From: Acidobacteriota bacterium
Lineage (GTDB): Bacteria; Acidobacteriota; Blastocatellia; RBC074
Direction: 5' to 3'
Assembly: GCA_016196035.1 (NCBI GenBank)
Contig: JACPYM010000005.1
Coordinates: forward strand, 62,001-126,000
DNA length: 64,000 bases
Shown here in pieces: positions 10,922-20,161 of this stretch; position 1 is the stretch's first letter, and every line of letters begins with the position of its first letter. Position numbers and translations under genes: made by a program. Below the pieces are notes generated by a model. The model worked only from the letters and a program-made list of their open reading frames with translations. It was not told where the DNA came from and made no database searches.

Positions 10922-11501
10922 CGCCCTCCTCCTCGCTCAGCTCGCGCAAGAGCCAGGCTTTCGCCAGCCGCCAATCGCGCAGCACGGTGTCGGGCGAGAC
11001 CTGCAACACCTCGGCGGTTTCTTCCACACTCAAGCCGCCAAAGAAACGCAATTCGATCACACGGCCCTTGCGTTCATCGAGCGCCGCCAGCGCGTGTAGG
11101 GCGTCATCGAGCGCCACCAGATCGGGGGCGCGTTCCAGGGTGAACGTCAGCGCTTCGTCGAGCGCGAGAAGCGGCTGCCCGCCGCCGCGTTTGGCGTAGT
11201 GCTGGGCGCGCGCGTAATCCACCAGAATCTGCCGCATCAGCCGCGCCGCGATGGCAAAGAAATGCGCGCGGTTCTGCCATTGCACCCGGCGCGCGTCAAT
11301 CAACCGCAAGTACGCTTCATTGACCAACGCCGTGGTTTGCAGCGTGCGCGCGGCGCGCTGCCCGCGTTCGCGGCGCATATAGCGTTTGGCGAGCCGGTGC
11401 AATTCGTCGTGTACCAGGGGGATTAACTGTTCGAGTGCGGCCTGATCGCCCTGGCTCCAGGCGATCAATTGTTCGGTTACTGCTGCTGCCGGAGCGGTCA
11501 T
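10911..11501 (-). CDS. ECF-type sigma factor, TIGR02999-like
   Basis: 196 aa from ATG 11501, chosen because GAGGAG lies 8 bases upstream; a longer frame to 11546 lacks a ribosome site. Region 2 includes HDELHRLAKRYMRRERG, TLQTTALVNEAYLRL and NRAHFFAIAARLMRQILVDYAR. Region 4 includes RVIELRFFGGLSVEETAEVL and VLRDWRLAKAWL. These phrases are typical of the TIGR02999 sigma family, known to occur next to Ser/Thr kinases in Acidobacteriota and Planctomycetota. The overlap with the kinase gene fits that pattern and suggests the kinase controls this sigma factor directly or indirectly. Confidence 0.9.
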
Positions 11502-11570
11502 CGTATTTGCTCCTCTTGGAAAGCGCCAGTCCTCAAATGCTGGCACGTCTGCCAGACGCGCCCAAAATTT

Positions 11571-11726
11571 GGTAGTGGTGAAATGAGGTGGGATGACGAA
11601 CCCAACGTAGGGGCAGACCTGCGTGTCTGCCCCGGTGGCATCTACAGCCTTCGATTCCGTCTGACGCGACCGGGGCAGACACGCAGGTCTGCCCCTACGT
11701 TATCCCACCCCATTTCACCACTACCC
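11571..11726. repeat. Long nested inverted repeat (GTAGGGGCAGAC type)
   Basis: A perfect 32-bp inverted repeat (11605-11636 against 11669-11700; core GTAGGGGCAGACCTGCGTG) sits inside a second, nearly perfect outer pair (GGTAGTGGTGAAATG at 11571 against CATTTCACCACTACC at 11711-11725). It fills the gap between the divergent sigma factor and protease genes. No ORF and no transposase. Confidence 0.8.
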
Positions 11727-11852
11727 AAAATTTAATTTCACCGGCGTTCAAGTTTTCAGCCACCGCTCCCGCATTAGACCAGCGAGGACGTCAAACCGCG
11801 ACGCCTTCACAACGCAAGGAACGACGAAAGAGCTTACGAAAGGAATACAACC

Positions 11853-14087
11853 ATGAAAACGAAGACAATGAAAGCAAACCCGCGCGCGCTGCTAGGCGCG
11901 CTTATGCTGAGTCTGTGTGTGTTGCTGGGACTGACCGGGCCGGGCCGTTTCCACCCGGTGGCGCAGGCCGCGCTTGCCCAAGCGGGCGCGCCGGAACAAC
12001 CACCGCCAACCCTCGACGATCGGCTGGCTGAAGTCGCGCGGCGCGTGCCCGCTTTCGGCGGCATGTACATCGGTGAGAACCGGGCGCTGCACGTTTATCT
12101 GCTCGACACCACGCAACGCGCGGCGGCAGAGGCGGCCATCATCGAAGTCTTTGGCCGCCCGCGCCTACCCGAAGGCGGCATCGAAGTCGAGCAGGGGCAG
12201 TACAGTTTCCTGGCGCTCAAAGCCTGGCACGACCGTCATCGCCTGACCACGCTGACCATTCCCGGCGTCGTCACGACTAGCATCCGCGAATCGAAAAACC
12301 GGCTGCAAATCGGCGTGGACAGCGCCAGCGTCATGCCCGCCGTTGAACGCGCGCTCGCGCAATTCGGCGTGCCGCGTCAGGCCGTGGACATCGTCGAGAC
12401 GCCGCGCGTCGAGTTTCTGCAAGGCTTGCAAGACACACAGCGCCCGGTGCTGGGGGGCTTGCAAATTGATTTCGGCCTCGGCCTTTGCACCACCAGCTTT
12501 CTGGCGGCGCGCGCGGGTGCGGCGGGTTTCGTGACCTGCTCGCATTGCACGGCCACGCGCGGCGTGGTGGACGGCACGGTCTATCATCAAGCCGTGAAAA
12601 ACGGCGTAGCCAATCGCATCGGCGCGGAAATCGCCGACCCGCCGTTTATCGTCAACGGGCCTTGTCCGGGGGGGCGGCTGTGCCGCTTCAGCGACACGGC
12701 CTTCGCGCGGCGCAGTCACGGGTTGAATCAGGCGACGCCGCTAATGGCCGGCGATTTCGGCCACATCGCCACGACGCCTTACAACAGCGTTTCGCCCATT
12801 CTCACCAAGTTCCGCATCTTCGACGAAGTGGCCTTTCCGCTCGAAGGCGAAACGCTGGCAAAGGAAGGCCGCACCACGGGGATGACTGAAGGCCAGGTCT
12901 CTGACACCTGCACAGACATCAATGTCTCCGACAAGAACGGCAACGACAGCGGCATCACGATGCTCTGCCAGAACCGCGTGCAGGCCAATTCCATGCCGGG
13001 CGACAGCGGCTCGCCGGTCTTTCGCTGGGAAAGCTCCGCGCTGCAAGGCGGCCTGCCTTCGGCGCATCTTTACGGCACGCTCTGGGGCGGCACCAAGGCG
13101 GGCGGCGAATTCGACTTCAGTTCAATGGGCCTGATCGAATCTGAATTGGGCGCGCTGCGTACTTCGATCTTCGATGCGCCCGCCAACAGCGCCCCCGAGG
13201 CGCGCATCATCACGCCGTTGACGAACAGCAACGTCGGGCTGGGCGGTTTCGGTATACAGTTGCAGGGCGAAGGTGTGGATTACGAAGACGCCAACCTGAC
13301 GCTGAAATGGACGTCGGACAAGGAAGGCGCGCTCGGCGGCGGCACTTCGATCTTCCATGCGTTCACGATTCCCGGCACGCAACTCATCACCCTGACCGTG
13401 ACCGATAGCAACGGCGCGTTTGATGTGGACACGATCACGCTCAAAGTCGGCGCCAACACGCCGCCGACGGTGAAGATCATCACGCCGACGCCGGGCCAGA
13501 CCTTGTACAAGGGTTTCCAGTATTTCTTCGACAGCAGTTCCTTCGACCCAAACGAAGTGGGCTTCTCACTGGACAAGAACGCGATGAAGTGGACAAGCAG
13601 CAATCCCGGCGATCCGTCGCATACGGGTTATCAACCGAGCTTCACTTTCTCGACGCTCGGCCAGCGCACCATCAAGCTGACCGGCACCGATTCGCTGGGC
13701 GCGATGGGCACGGACAGCGTCGTCATCAACGTCGTCAACCCGCCCGCCAGTGGGCCGCCGGTCGTGACGATTTCCAATCCGCTCAATAACAACTACCTCG
13801 ACCCTTACAAGGTCGTGAACTTGCAAGGGACGGCGGTTGACCCGGACGGCAAGAATCCGGTCTCGTACAAATGGGTGCTGCAAAACAGCAACATCACGCT
13901 GGGGCAGGGCACGGTCGTCAACGGTCAACAAATCTTTCAGTTGATCAGCACGCCCTGGAAGCCTTCGACCAACACCATCTTCCATTGCGGCGGCTACACG
14001 GTGCGCATCTATCTTTACGCGACGGATGCGGACGGGATGACCGGCTCGGCCTTCGTGGATGTTTACCTCGGTTATCCGCCTTGCTAG
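11853..14087 (+). CDS. Secreted trypsin-fold serine protease with PKD-like repeats
   Basis: 744 aa. A signal peptide (LMLSLCVLLGLTGPG) precedes a pro-region to about 200. The protease core begins LGGLQIDFGLGLCTTSF, with the catalytic His in FVTCSHCTAT, a candidate Asp in FSDTAFARR, and the nucleophile in MPGDSGSPVF; this resembles streptogrisin/alpha-lytic-type enzymes. Cysteines near the His and in GPCPGGRLC suggest disulphides. From about 445 there are three Ig/PKD-like repeats (starting APEARIITPL, PPTVKIITPT and PPVVTISNPL), likely for binding or spacing. Behind AAAGGAAT ribosome site. It probably acts outside the cytoplasmic membrane; substrate unknown. Confidence 0.8.
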   Translation: MKTKTMKANPRALLGALMLSLCVLLGLTGPGRFHPVAQAALAQAGAPEQPPPTLDDRLAEVARRVPAFGGMYIGENRALHVYLLDTTQRAAAEAAIIEVFGRPRLPEGGIEVEQGQYSFLALKAWHDRHRLTTLTIPGVVTTSIRESKNRLQIGVDSASVMPAVERALAQFGVPRQAVDIVETPRVEFLQGLQDTQRPVLGGLQIDFGLGLCTTSFLAARAGAAGFVTCSHCTATRGVVDGTVYHQAVKNGVANRIGAEIADPPFIVNGPCPGGRLCRFSDTAFARRSHGLNQATPLMAGDFGHIATTPYNSVSPILTKFRIFDEVAFPLEGETLAKEGRTTGMTEGQVSDTCTDINVSDKNGNDSGITMLCQNRVQANSMPGDSGSPVFRWESSALQGGLPSAHLYGTLWGGTKAGGEFDFSSMGLIESELGALRTSIFDAPANSAPEARIITPLTNSNVGLGGFGIQLQGEGVDYEDANLTLKWTSDKEGALGGGTSIFHAFTIPGTQLITLTVTDSNGAFDVDTITLKVGANTPPTVKIITPTPGQTLYKGFQYFFDSSSFDPNEVGFSLDKNAMKWTSSNPGDPSHTGYQPSFTFSTLGQRTIKLTGTDSLGAMGTDSVVINVVNPPASGPPVVTISNPLNNNYLDPYKVVNLQGTAVDPDGKNPVSYKWVLQNSNITLGQGTVVNGQQIFQLISTPWKPSTNTIFHCGGYTVRIYLYATDADGMTGSAFVDVYLGYPPC

Positions 14088-14114
14088 TCGTGCGGGCGAC
14101 AGCGCCCGCACGAC
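14087..14114 (+). terminator. Hairpin directly after the protease gene
   Basis: A perfect 12-bp GC-rich stem (GTCGTGCGGGCG at 14087-14098 against 14103-14114) with loop ACAG begins on the last base of the stop codon. No T-run follows, so factor-independent termination is uncertain. Confidence 0.4.
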
Positions 14115-14166
14115 GTGGTCTGGAAACGCTGTCGCCATTACCGCAAGGCCAATGAGGTTGAATGAA

Positions 14167-14214
14167 CGCTCACCCTTGTCGTAGCGCAGAAATGCGCTAC
14201 GACAAGGGTGAGCG
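14167..14214. terminator. 22-bp perfect hairpin with GAAA tetraloop between convergent genes
   Basis: CGCTCACCCTTGTCGTAGCG begins a perfect 22-bp stem (14167-14188 against 14193-14214) closed by the tetraloop GAAA and followed by ATTTTC. It is placed between the protease gene (+) and the oxidoreductase gene (-), so it could serve both. Confidence 0.6.
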
Positions 14215-14331
14215 ATTTTCAGCCTAACGCCTTAATTCCGGTAATTCTCAGTTTGGCGTTGTACCGCGGACGAACAGTCCACTGTACAAGTAGCCGGGGT
14301 GTGGATTACGCGAGCAGGTAAAGACGGCGGT

Positions 14332-15423
14332 TTAGCCGATCTCGATCCAGCGTTGTTCGGCGTGCGCTTGTTTGATGGCGTCAATCACTTCCTGACAACG
14401 CAAGCCGTCGGCGAAGGTCGCCGCGTGGGCGATCTCGGTGCGGTTTTCGCGCACGGCCTGCACGGCTTCGCGCGCCAGGTGGTAAAACGAGCGCGCCCAG
14501 ATGTTGTCGGGCAGCCAGGACACTTCGCGCGCGCGGTCGCCCAGTGACAAATCTTCAAAGGGATGATTGAAGCCTTGCGCGGCGGTGAGCGTTTCGTCGC
14601 CGTCGAGCACGATGGTGCCGTTGCTGCCGACGATGGTGATGTTGTTTTTGCCGCCGCTGGCATAGAGCGCCGACAGCAGCAGCGTGCCGTGAATCAGCTT
14701 GCCGCGCGGCGGCACGATGCGCAGCAGCGCCGAGACATAATCGTCGGTTTCGTTGAGACGCATTTCGCCGGTTTTGGAGTCTTTGCGTTCGGCGACCAGC
14801 GTGGTGACGGTGCTGCTGACGGCTTCGATTTCGCCGAAGAGCCAGCGCACGGCGTCAATGGCGTGCGAACCGAGCGCGCCCAGCAAACCGCCGCCCGCGG
14901 CCAATTGCGACCACCAATTCCAAGGGCGCAAGGCCGAATGCCGAAACCCGGCGGCAATTGTCAGGCTGACGTGTTGAATGTCACCGGCAAAGCCGCTGTC
15001 AATCAGCATCTTCATACGCCGCCAGGTCGGATTGAAACGCAGTTCGTGATCAATGACAGCCAATTGACGTTGATGGCGCGCGGCGCTGTTGAGCATGGCG
15101 CGTGCCTCGGCGGCATTGAGCGCCATCGGCTTTTCGCAAATGACGTGTTTGCCCGCCTCCAACGCCGCGAGCGCCATTTGCTGATGCAAATAGGGCGGCG
15201 CGCTGATGACGACGAGGTCTACTTCAGCGAGGGCGAGCAGTTCCTGGTAGGTGTGGCAGGTCTGCGGGATGTGGAACTCGGCGGCGGTCTTCTGGGCGTT
15301 CTCGTAACTGCCGCTGCACACGGCGGCGAGTTCGGCGCCCTCACACGCGCGAAAGGCGGGCGCTTGCGCGCTGCGCGCGAAGCCGGTGCCAATCAAGCCA
15401 ATGCCGACAGTGTCACTGTCCAT
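14332..15423 (-). CDS. Gfo/Idh/MocA-family NAD(P)-dependent oxidoreductase
   Basis: 363 aa, about the usual family length. The N-terminal Rossmann fold starts VGIGLIGTGFARSAQ. The family's catalytic lysine motif is present as HVICEKPMAL near residue 96, followed by the alpha/beta substrate domain (WNWWSQLAAGGGLLGALGSHAIDAVRWL). Members oxidise or reduce sugars, inositols or related alcohols; the substrate cannot be read from sequence. The start is behind AAGGAA. It stands alone, with a hairpin at its 3' side and a heptanucleotide array upstream of its start. Confidence 0.85.
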   Translation of the reverse strand: MDSDTVGIGLIGTGFARSAQAPAFRACEGAELAAVCSGSYENAQKTAAEFHIPQTCHTYQELLALAEVDLVVISAPPYLHQQMALAALEAGKHVICEKPMALNAAEARAMLNSAARHQRQLAVIDHELRFNPTWRRMKMLIDSGFAGDIQHVSLTIAAGFRHSALRPWNWWSQLAAGGGLLGALGSHAIDAVRWLFGEIEAVSSTVTTLVAERKDSKTGEMRLNETDDYVSALLRIVPPRGKLIHGTLLLSALYASGGKNNITIVGSNGTIVLDGDETLTAAQGFNHPFEDLSLGDRAREVSWLPDNIWARSFYHLAREAVQAVRENRTEIAHAATFADGLRCQEVIDAIKQAHAEQRWIEIG

Positions 15424-15451
15424 GAAGTTTCCTTGTGAGGTGTTTTAGGCT

Positions 15452-15514
15452 TTGTTCATTGTTCATTGTTCATTGTTCATTGTTCATTGTTCATTGTTCA
15501 TTGTTCATTGTTCA
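15452..15514. repeat. Heptanucleotide array (TTGTTCA)x9
   Basis: Nine perfect consecutive TTGTTCA units lie between the divergent-side 5' end of the oxidoreductase gene and the 3' end of the glycine-zipper protein gene. No coding sequence covers it with support. The region 15515-15596 shows nothing recognisable. Confidence 0.95.
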
Positions 15515-15596
15515 TTGCGGAATGCGCTGTCGGGCAATGACAAATGAACCCCATGCCTCGCAACGCCGCCTGCCGCGCCCGCGCCGCCTTACGGCC

Positions 15597-17144
15597 TTAC
15601 GGACGGATAACGCCGGGCGTGGCGTCAGCCAGATAATTCAGGTCTTGTTGAATGGCCTGCCAGCTTTGCCGGTAACCCGCCGGAAAATTCGGCACGTTGC
15701 TGAGCGCCCGTTCAACTGCGTCGGCGCGATTGAGCAAGCGGCTGACCGCCACGCGTTTGGCCTCTGCCGCCATGGGTTCGCGCAAGGGGCGGGCCGCTTC
15801 GGCGGCGCGATTGAGCGCATCGCGTAAAACGAGTTGGCTGGTGCTGGCGCCACGCAAGCGCTGCAAGCCGCTGGCGAGCGGGTCAGTGCTCCGGCTCACG
15901 TTCGCCCCCACATCCCGTTCATAGGATTGCGCCAACACGTTTAACTGCTGCGCCACCCGCTGGGCCACCGGATCAACCTCGCCTGTTCCGAGTTCTGTGG
16001 GAATGAGGTTCCCGCTGCCCAGTGGATGAATGTAGGACTGGGCCAGCGTATTTTGGGCGCCGCGAATCACCACACGTTTGACGCGATGATAAGGATCAGC
16101 CCAATTGAAGCGGGTTTCCTGCCGCTGCGGCGCACGCTGATTGGCTGACCAGTTTTGCGTGGCGTAGCCGAGCATCCTGAGATTGAGGATGCCGTTCTGG
16201 ACACCGAGGCTTTCGATAAACACATCCCAGGTACCATTGGGCGCTTCGGCAACTGCCTGCACTTGAATTTCGCCGCTTTGCGCTTGTGATGCGCGCATAC
16301 TCAGCACGCGCACGGACTGGCCAAAGCCGCCGCCTGGGGAGCCTGGGTAAGACGCGGGTAGTCTTGAGCCGGGCGGTCTGGGGCCGGGCGGCCTGTAGCC
16401 ACTGTAGCCGGCACCGCCCGTTGCGCGCCAGCCACCGCACAAGCGCAGGCCGATGGGCAAGTTGGCGGGAATCACGGCATCACGCCCTTTGGCCAGCAAC
16501 GCGAAGACTAGCCCCGCACCCGCGCCGATCCCCATCCCCAGGCCTGCTCCTAAGACCGTGCCGGTGACTGCGCCGCCCGCCGCGCCGCCCAAGCCCGCCC
16601 CACCGGCGATCAAGACCGTGTTGCGTTCGACGTTGGGGCGGCGGTCGGCCAATAGATCGGATCTTTGCCGGGCCGAAGGCGCAGAGGTGAGCCATTGCGA
16701 TTTTGGATGGGCCGGATGCGCCGCCAGCGTCGCGGCGGGGGTGAGCAACACGACGCGTTGATTGCGTCCTTGTCCAATCAGATATTGCGTAAAGACCACT
16801 TCAATCAGCGCGGGCCGCCGCCGTGATTCAGCGGGCGCCTTGAGCGAGGCGATGCCCATAAAGACGCTCCCGCGCGGCAAAATCACCCGGCCATTGTAAC
16901 CAAGGACATCCTTTTGCGTCGTCGCGGTCACGCGAACGGGGCAGCAGGTGCGCATCTTCTTGGTTTCAATCTCTTGATCCAGGCAAGCCTCGATGACGGT
17001 GCACGCGGACACGCCGGGGCCTGCGGGCGGTATACAGCAATCGGGGTCTTGTGACTTCTTTTGCGCGTGGCTGCCCTCTCCCACACCTAACAAAAGCGTG
17101 AGGCCGAGCAGCAGGGACAAACAAATTGGCCTGGACAGTTTCAT
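15597..17144 (-). CDS. Secreted/envelope glycine-zipper protein, paralogue 1
   Basis: 515 aa from ATG 17144. This start is preferred over an upstream one because it is followed by a signal peptide (LSLLLGLTLLLGVGEGSHAQ) and because the context AGGTGCGTTATGAA is identical at the paralogue's start. Cysteine pairs follow (DPDCCIPP, RTCCPVRV), then a segment with VILPRGSVFMG and a glycine zipper (LIAGGAGLGGAAGGAVTG) at about 175-220, likely membrane-inserting. A Pro/Gly-rich stretch and a C-terminal helical region end the protein. The overall plan resembles the 17426-19147 protein. Family not recognised; an envelope location is inferred. Confidence 0.65.
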   Translation of the reverse strand: MKLSRPICLSLLLGLTLLLGVGEGSHAQKKSQDPDCCIPPAGPGVSACTVIEACLDQEIETKKMRTCCPVRVTATTQKDVLGYNGRVILPRGSVFMGIASLKAPAESRRRPALIEVVFTQYLIGQGRNQRVVLLTPAATLAAHPAHPKSQWLTSAPSARQRSDLLADRRPNVERNTVLIAGGAGLGGAAGGAVTGTVLGAGLGMGIGAGAGLVFALLAKGRDAVIPANLPIGLRLCGGWRATGGAGYSGYRPPGPRPPGSRLPASYPGSPGGGFGQSVRVLSMRASQAQSGEIQVQAVAEAPNGTWDVFIESLGVQNGILNLRMLGYATQNWSANQRAPQRQETRFNWADPYHRVKRVVIRGAQNTLAQSYIHPLGSGNLIPTELGTGEVDPVAQRVAQQLNVLAQSYERDVGANVSRSTDPLASGLQRLRGASTSQLVLRDALNRAAEAARPLREPMAAEAKRVAVSRLLNRADAVERALSNVPNFPAGYRQSWQAIQQDLNYLADATPGVIRP

Positions 17145-17425
17145 AACGCACCTTTCTGAAACAGACTGAGCGCCCCAGCGCCACCCCAGTACCACCACGG
17201 TAATGGATGCGCGCTGTGCCGCCGGCTATTGGTTGAACAGCAGTGGCAAGTTTGCCCGCTCACACCGCTGCAATTTCCGGCTTTTACGCAAAGTGCCTTT
17301 TTCGTTGTACTACTTAATTTCCGCTGCGGCGCGCGCAATGTAGTCGCTCATTGCGCCCTTGTAAAGGGGTTGGTTCGCAGCCCGCGCCGAGCTGGCGAGC
17401 GCATTGTTTTCGACTCAGCGCGGCG
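17145..17425. other. Intergenic region, nothing recognised
   Basis: 281 bases separate the two glycine-zipper genes. No convincing coding sequence, terminator or repeat was found. It presumably carries a promoter for the downstream paralogue. Confidence 0.4.
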
Positions 17426-19147
17426 TTACTTGCCCCCCGCCGCAGCGCCTGCGAATTGATTGATCTCGCGTTGAATATCCTGCCAGCGTTGCGTGAATTC
17501 CGCCGGAATGCGCGTGCTGGGCAGAATGCGATTGGCGATGGGGACGCCGTTGGTCAACTCGCGCACCGCACGGCGGCTCACGTCCGCAGGCAGCGCCCCA
17601 CGCAGCACACGCGCCGATTCGGCCAGCCGGTCAAAGGCGTACAGCAACTGCGCTTCGGGTTTGTCTTTGGTGCGCGCGTCATCAAAACTGTAGGTGCCGT
17701 CGCCAGCCCGCAACGCCTGCATCCAACGCGCATAATCTTCCACCAGCGCATCCAGTTTGTCAGAGATGCGCGTGCCTGCCGCCGAATACGTTTCTTTGGT
17801 CGTGCCGCCGCTGCTCGCGCTGGTGCCGCCGCCACCGCGCGTCAAGGGCACGGTCGCCCGCGCGGTGGTCGGCCCGCGCGCAATGATGCGTTGAATTTTG
17901 CGCTCGGGATCATCCACCGTGATGACTTTGGTCGGATAGGAAATCACTTGCGCGGCCATGCCCTGGGGCGGAAAGCCTTTGAGTTTGATTTGCAGGACGC
18001 CGTTTTCGACGCTGGATTCCGGCGCCAGCCGCCAGCCGGCGGTCGGCGCCTGACCCGTGATCGAAATCAACAGCTTGCCGTCAGCGTTGCGTTCGGCCAA
18101 TAGATTGCTGACGTTGACGGCCTGCAACTCCCCGGCGTCGCGTCCGGTCTCCAACGGGACGGGCGCTTTGACGGGGCGGGCTGCCGGACTGTTTTGCGCT
18201 GGTCTGGTGGGGCTGGCGCTGCCTTTCGGTGACGACCCCTGACTGTTTTTGTTCGCGGCGCCTTTCAACGGCGGCGCCGGACTAAAAGTGGTGTTCGCCT
18301 GGGGACGCGGGCGCGGCACCGAGGTCTCATAGCCTGCTGGCGGTGGATTCTCGTAATTACCGCCGCGTGTTCGTGGCGTTTCATTGAGTGGTTCGAGTGC
18401 GCCAGATTCCGCCTGCGCGCCGGACGTGCCGTACAACGCGAGCGGCTGATTTAACTCAACCCCGATGGACATGCCTGGTTCTGCCACAGCCTGTTTACCT
18501 TTGGCGAGCAAGGCCGCCGCTACGCCTATGCCCGCGCCCAGTCCCGCGCCCAACACCGCCCCTACAGTGACCGCGCCGATCAGCGCACCCGCGCCCGTGC
18601 CCGCGCCGATAAAGGCCACCGTGCGCTTTTTGGTGGAACGCTGGCCTTGCAACGCGCCTTCGTTATCCAACTGCAATTGTGTCTGGCCTTCGGCGGGCAC
18701 CAGCAGGGCGTTGAGCGGATAATGCTGGTCGCCGATGAGCAATTCGCTGAAGCCGACCTCAATGATGCCGGGCTGGCGATGCATGCGGGCGCGTTGCACA
18801 AATTCGACCCGCCCGGTGACCAGGCTGTCGCGCGGCACCAGCAAGCGCCGTTGCTCGTCGAACACAGAAGCTGTCACGCGCGCGCGAAAAACATCGCCGA
18901 CACGCGCGGACTTGGAATCCAGCCGCGTTTCGACGGCGCAAAGCAAGGTCATGCCTTTGGGCAGGGTGGCCGCGCTCGTCAACAACTGGGCGGGCTGCGG
19001 CGCGGCTGTGGTGTCGCTGGTGGGCCGACGCAAACGGTCTTGGGCCTGTGCCGTCAAGGACGGCACGGCCATCAGGGCCATCAAGGATTGAAGCAACAGG
19101 GCAGCGCACAATAAGAAGCTACGCCCGGCCAGCCAATAAAATTTCAT
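17426..19147 (-). CDS. Secreted/envelope glycine-zipper protein, paralogue 2
   Basis: 573 aa. Signal peptide (LLCAALLLQSLMALMAVPSL), then a beta-type region (LLCAVETRLDSKSARVGDVF, LLVPRDSLVTGRVEF), a glycine zipper (FIGAGTGAGALIGAVTVG) at about 180-220, a Pro/Ser-rich linker at about 260-340 and a helical C-terminal domain with REINQFAGAAAGGK at the end. The RVGDVFRA and PRDSLVTG phrases loosely recall VirB10/TrbI-like envelope proteins, but no secretion genes lie nearby, so this is not a family call. It is tandem with its paralogue, about 280 bases upstream of it, and shares its translation leader. Confidence 0.65.
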   Translation of the reverse strand: MKFYWLAGRSFLLCAALLLQSLMALMAVPSLTAQAQDRLRRPTSDTTAAPQPAQLLTSAATLPKGMTLLCAVETRLDSKSARVGDVFRARVTASVFDEQRRLLVPRDSLVTGRVEFVQRARMHRQPGIIEVGFSELLIGDQHYPLNALLVPAEGQTQLQLDNEGALQGQRSTKKRTVAFIGAGTGAGALIGAVTVGAVLGAGLGAGIGVAAALLAKGKQAVAEPGMSIGVELNQPLALYGTSGAQAESGALEPLNETPRTRGGNYENPPPAGYETSVPRPRPQANTTFSPAPPLKGAANKNSQGSSPKGSASPTRPAQNSPAARPVKAPVPLETGRDAGELQAVNVSNLLAERNADGKLLISITGQAPTAGWRLAPESSVENGVLQIKLKGFPPQGMAAQVISYPTKVITVDDPERKIQRIIARGPTTARATVPLTRGGGGTSASSGGTTKETYSAAGTRISDKLDALVEDYARWMQALRAGDGTYSFDDARTKDKPEAQLLYAFDRLAESARVLRGALPADVSRRAVRELTNGVPIANRILPSTRIPAEFTQRWQDIQREINQFAGAAAGGK

Positions 19148-19335
19148 AACGCACCTCGGGAAAAAGCTGGTTACAAGTCACGTTCGCGGGTCAGCCCAAT
19201 GCAGGCCTGGCAAGCGCCCAGTGGGCGGAACAGACACCCACGGCAATTGCTTACCTGCATGGTCAAAGGACAAGCTGTTTGATTTGTTGAGGGGGAACCA
19301 AGTGTATGCTGGCGGCGTAGGCTTGTAAAGCTGAT

Positions 19336-19384
19336 CTGGCTTGCACCTTCCGCCAAACTTATGCGGGCAGAAGGTGCAAGCCAG
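19336..19384. repeat. 15-bp perfect inverted repeat
   Basis: CTGGCTTGCACCTTC (19336-19350) pairs perfectly with 19370-19384 across a 19-base loop, in the gap upstream of the glycine-zipper gene and next to hairpin element E. Its role is unknown; it could be a terminator-like structure or another small repeat. Confidence 0.55.
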
Positions 19385-19467
19385 GGTTGCGTAAAGTTTT
19401 ACTTCAGGTTGTACGCGCGGCGACCGCAGTGCTTCAGACGACTGCGCGCACGCGGTTGCAACGCGCT

Positions 19468-19650
19468 TTAGAGCGGTTCGCATTTCGATGTACGGGAAAA
19501 TTCGCGGAGCGGGGCGGTACCGCGCGCGTGAGCAAGCGGTGACTAGGCGGTTCGGCCAACGGCATAAGCTCGACGCGCCGCTTGCTCACGCGCGCGGTAC
19601 CGCCCCAGCGCTACACGTTATCCCGTACATTCAATTATAACCTGCTTTAA
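19468..19650. repeat. MITE-like hairpin element E (TTAGAGC/TTAAAGC termini)
   Basis: 183 bp. The outer arms (TTAGAGCGGTTCGCATTTCG at 19468, and the right arm 19622-19650) pair imperfectly and share TGTACGGG with element D. The inner arms are a perfect 29-bp inverted repeat (19511-19539 against 19578-19606; core GGTACCGCGCGCGTGAGCAA). The right end covers the stop codon of the minus-strand gene at 19647. No ORF inside. Confidence 0.8.
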
Positions 19651-20072
19651 TTGTCTACTTCGTCGCCTTCCGCATCTTCTTTGCCCTTGAGTGCCTTGGC
19701 GACTTTTTTCTCGGCGCTCGAACGGCTCAACTCATAGATGATGTCCTGGCCGTCCCACACCTTGCGCAAAAAATACTGATCGCCATAGCGGCGGAACGAG
19801 AGGCGCGATTTCATCTTTTTGTTTTCTTTGTCGCGCACGGCGGTGAAATTGATCGCTTTTTTGCCCTTGTTATTGCTAATGCGCATGACGCCGGTCTCGC
19901 TGACCGATTCGATGATGTATTCGCCTTTGGGAAACTTCTTGTTGCCAATGTGAAAGTCAAAGGGAACTTTGGCTTGGATGCGGAAACTGATAAGCGGCAC
20001 GGCCAGGGTCGAAGCCGAAGCCATAAAAACCATAGCGCCCAACAGCGCCAGTTTGACCAATTGCTTTTTCAT
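19647..20072 (-). CDS. Small secreted protein of unknown function
   Basis: 141 aa, behind AGGAG. A signal peptide (LALLGAMVFMASASTLA) is followed by a beta-rich, strongly basic mature part (FRIQAKVPFDFHIGNKKFPK, GEYIIESVSETGVMRI) and an acidic tail (EDAEGDEVDN). The phrase VPFDFHIGNKKFPKGEY is characteristic of short secreted proteins abundant in Acidobacteriota genomes, whose role is unknown. Its stop codon lies within the terminal repeat of element E. The next gene upstream on the same strand is an outer-membrane barrel, about 90 bases away, so the two may be co-transcribed. Confidence 0.8.
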   Translation of the reverse strand: MKKQLVKLALLGAMVFMASASTLAVPLISFRIQAKVPFDFHIGNKKFPKGEYIIESVSETGVMRISNNKGKKAINFTAVRDKENKKMKSRLSFRRYGDQYFLRKVWDGQDIIYELSRSSAEKKVAKALKGKEDAEGDEVDN

Positions 20073-20161
20073 AACGATCTCCTGAAAAGAAAAGGCCGCC
20101 TCTGTTGGCAGAGAGCCGCACGAACACCTTGCGCTGCCAAAAGCGGCGGCAGATTTGTGAG

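Noticed and set aside
15452-15514. Could the TTGTTCA array, or the other repeat arrays, be a CRISPR?
   Set aside because: The unit is only seven bases, with no spacers and no cas genes in the window.
15597-19147. A type IV secretion (VirB10/TrbI) component.
   Set aside because: Only loose similarity in short phrases. No VirB/Tra genes nearby and the domain order does not match convincingly.
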